Origin: Oopsacas minuta
Lineage: Eukaryota > Porifera > Hexactinellida > Lyssacinosida > Leucopsacidae
NCBI GenBank assembly: GCA_024704765.1
Contig: JAKMXF010000055.1
Span: 757,400 to 821,399, forward strand
Direction of reading: 5' to 3'
Length of the DNA: 64,000 nucleotides
The first letter of the stretch is position 1; the number at the start of each line of letters is the position of its first letter. A program made the position numbers and the translations under genes. Below the pieces are notes generated by a model that did no database searches, was not told the origin of the DNA, and was given only the letters and a program-made list of their open reading frames with translations. Below, in pieces: positions 63,190 to 64,000 of the stretch.

Positions 63190-63668
63190 ACGAGTGTGAA
63201 GTTGGCTGAATATTCAACCAGCAGTACTTCAACCATTAATATGCCCAACTTCCCATTGTCAGAATGTCAATATTTTTAGGCCATTCGAAAGAAGAGATAC
63301 GGACATTTCTGAAAATAAATTTATATTTTATAAACTTTAATTATTTCTAATAGAAATTTGTGCATCTAACCAGCAGTAGTTCACATATGAATTTAGTATA
63401 CTTAAATAAATTATTTTTTCCTGAAATCATGGGCATGTATTCCTGCTATATGGACGTTTATGTGTTTAAAATATTATGGCAAAATAAACAAAACTTTTTG
63501 AGATATTTACATTTGAAAACTGGCTTGTTAGAATTGAGTCTCTATTAGATTTGTACTAAGCACACAAATTTAATGAAACATTCTACTCCATTCTAACTGT
63601 AGTAACGCATATAGATTACTGCAATATCAACTGTTTGATCTCAGTTGACTCATTCTGAATTACTCAAA
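63190..63668. repeat. Dispersed repeat family 2, copy 2 (inverted)
   Basis: Reverse complement of 40162-40640. The conserved blocks run from ACCAGCAGTACTTCAACCAT to TTGAGTTGA.TCAT-type sequence near TTACTCAAA. Open frames crossing it (63061-63279, 63360-63548) are not shared with the other copy and are not called. Confidence 0.75.
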
Positions 63669-64000
63669 GATCAGAATATACTTTTAATTAATGCCATAGC
63701 ATTTTCTTTCCAAATATTCCAAAATAGATTAAATAATAACACAACTCAACAAGATTTCTCATCAGGGATCACATACAAATATCTTAGCATACTTTTGAAT
63801 GCTGAACTCGAATCTGTAATCAGAATTTCTCTAGAACGTCTAGTTATTCTGAAATCCAATATCCATTTTTTCAATAGTATAGTATTACCTAGTTACCAAA
63901 TTGCTATATTTGCATGCCTATTTTGATTCAATTATCTGGAATATAAATGACTTTACTTATTTGAATTCAAGCAAATCAAATTATAAACATGCATCGTAAT
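63669..64000. other. No gene seen
   Basis: A 93-codon plus-strand frame overlaps 63645-63926, with GITYKYLSILLNAELESVI inside. GITYKYLSILLN faintly resembles the reverse-transcriptase phrase of non-LTR elements near the palm/thumb border, but too little is present to assign it. Confidence 0.2.

Noticed and set aside
63645-63926. Possible non-LTR reverse transcriptase remnant
   Set aside because: Only one faint phrase; no YADD-type motif or endonuclease is seen nearby.
1-64000. tRNA, rRNA, CRISPR or bacterial operon features
   Set aside because: None seen. The sequence has spliced exons and eukaryotic DNA transposons throughout.

Overview
The window is eukaryotic and AT-rich, with long introns and a dense load of DNA transposons. 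There are no operons, Shine-Dalgarno sites, CRISPR arrays or recognisable rRNA/tRNA genes. The mix of hAT, mariner/Tc1, pogo-like and CACTG-ended elements suggests an arthropod, possibly a crustacean. That is an inference from the transposon families and I cannot name the species.

The one host gene I can support is a huntingtin (HTT) orthologue on the minus strand. Four coding exons are visible, in transcription order D (57104-56902), C (49528-49317), B (27223-26649) and A (1574 to about 1212). Splice phases join without a break: D to C makes an AGC codon, C to B makes a GGC codon, and B to A is phase 0. The predicted protein follows the disordered segment and N-terminal HEAT solenoid of vertebrate HTT. 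The introns are about 7.4, 22.1 and 25.1 kb, so nearly the whole window is intronic HTT sequence filled with mobile elements.

Layout from left to right. An unrecognised decayed coding stretch lies at 393-877, followed by exon A. The 25-kb intron holds an internally deleted hAT (3818-4812), a CACTG-ended element (4974-7284), a 2.5-kb hAT with GGGTCA arrays (7542-10084), a decayed mariner (about 12.3-13.2 kb), a hAT nested in a hAT-like MITE (13444-16581), a truncated hAT joined to half a foldback MITE (16629-18807), and a large inverted repeat (23147-23741 and 26022-26618) that ends 30 bp from exon B.

The 22-kb intron between B and C holds a ZMYM/TTF-type hAT (27487-30273), a divergent CACTG-family relic (31284-32900), small MITEs, a mariner (36910-38239), a 925-bp foldback MITE (39223-40147), a Tc1 relic, an 824-bp hAT derivative (42615-43438), a second near-identical CACTG-ended element (43586-45873) and an (ACT)27 microsatellite. 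The intron between C and D holds a Tc1 relic, a fragment resembling the C-terminal catalytic region of RAG1/Transib transposases (52797-53425), a pogo-like MITE and a complete-ended mariner (54581-55881). The part beyond exon D holds MITEs and dispersed repeats.

Every transposase read here is broken by stops or frameshifts. Several elements still have clear terminal inverted repeats and target-site duplications, so insertions can be delimited and ordered. The observations most worth a second look are the two CACTG/TWA elements that carry the same defects at different sites, the RAG1-like fragment, and the large inverted repeat beside a huntingtin splice donor.
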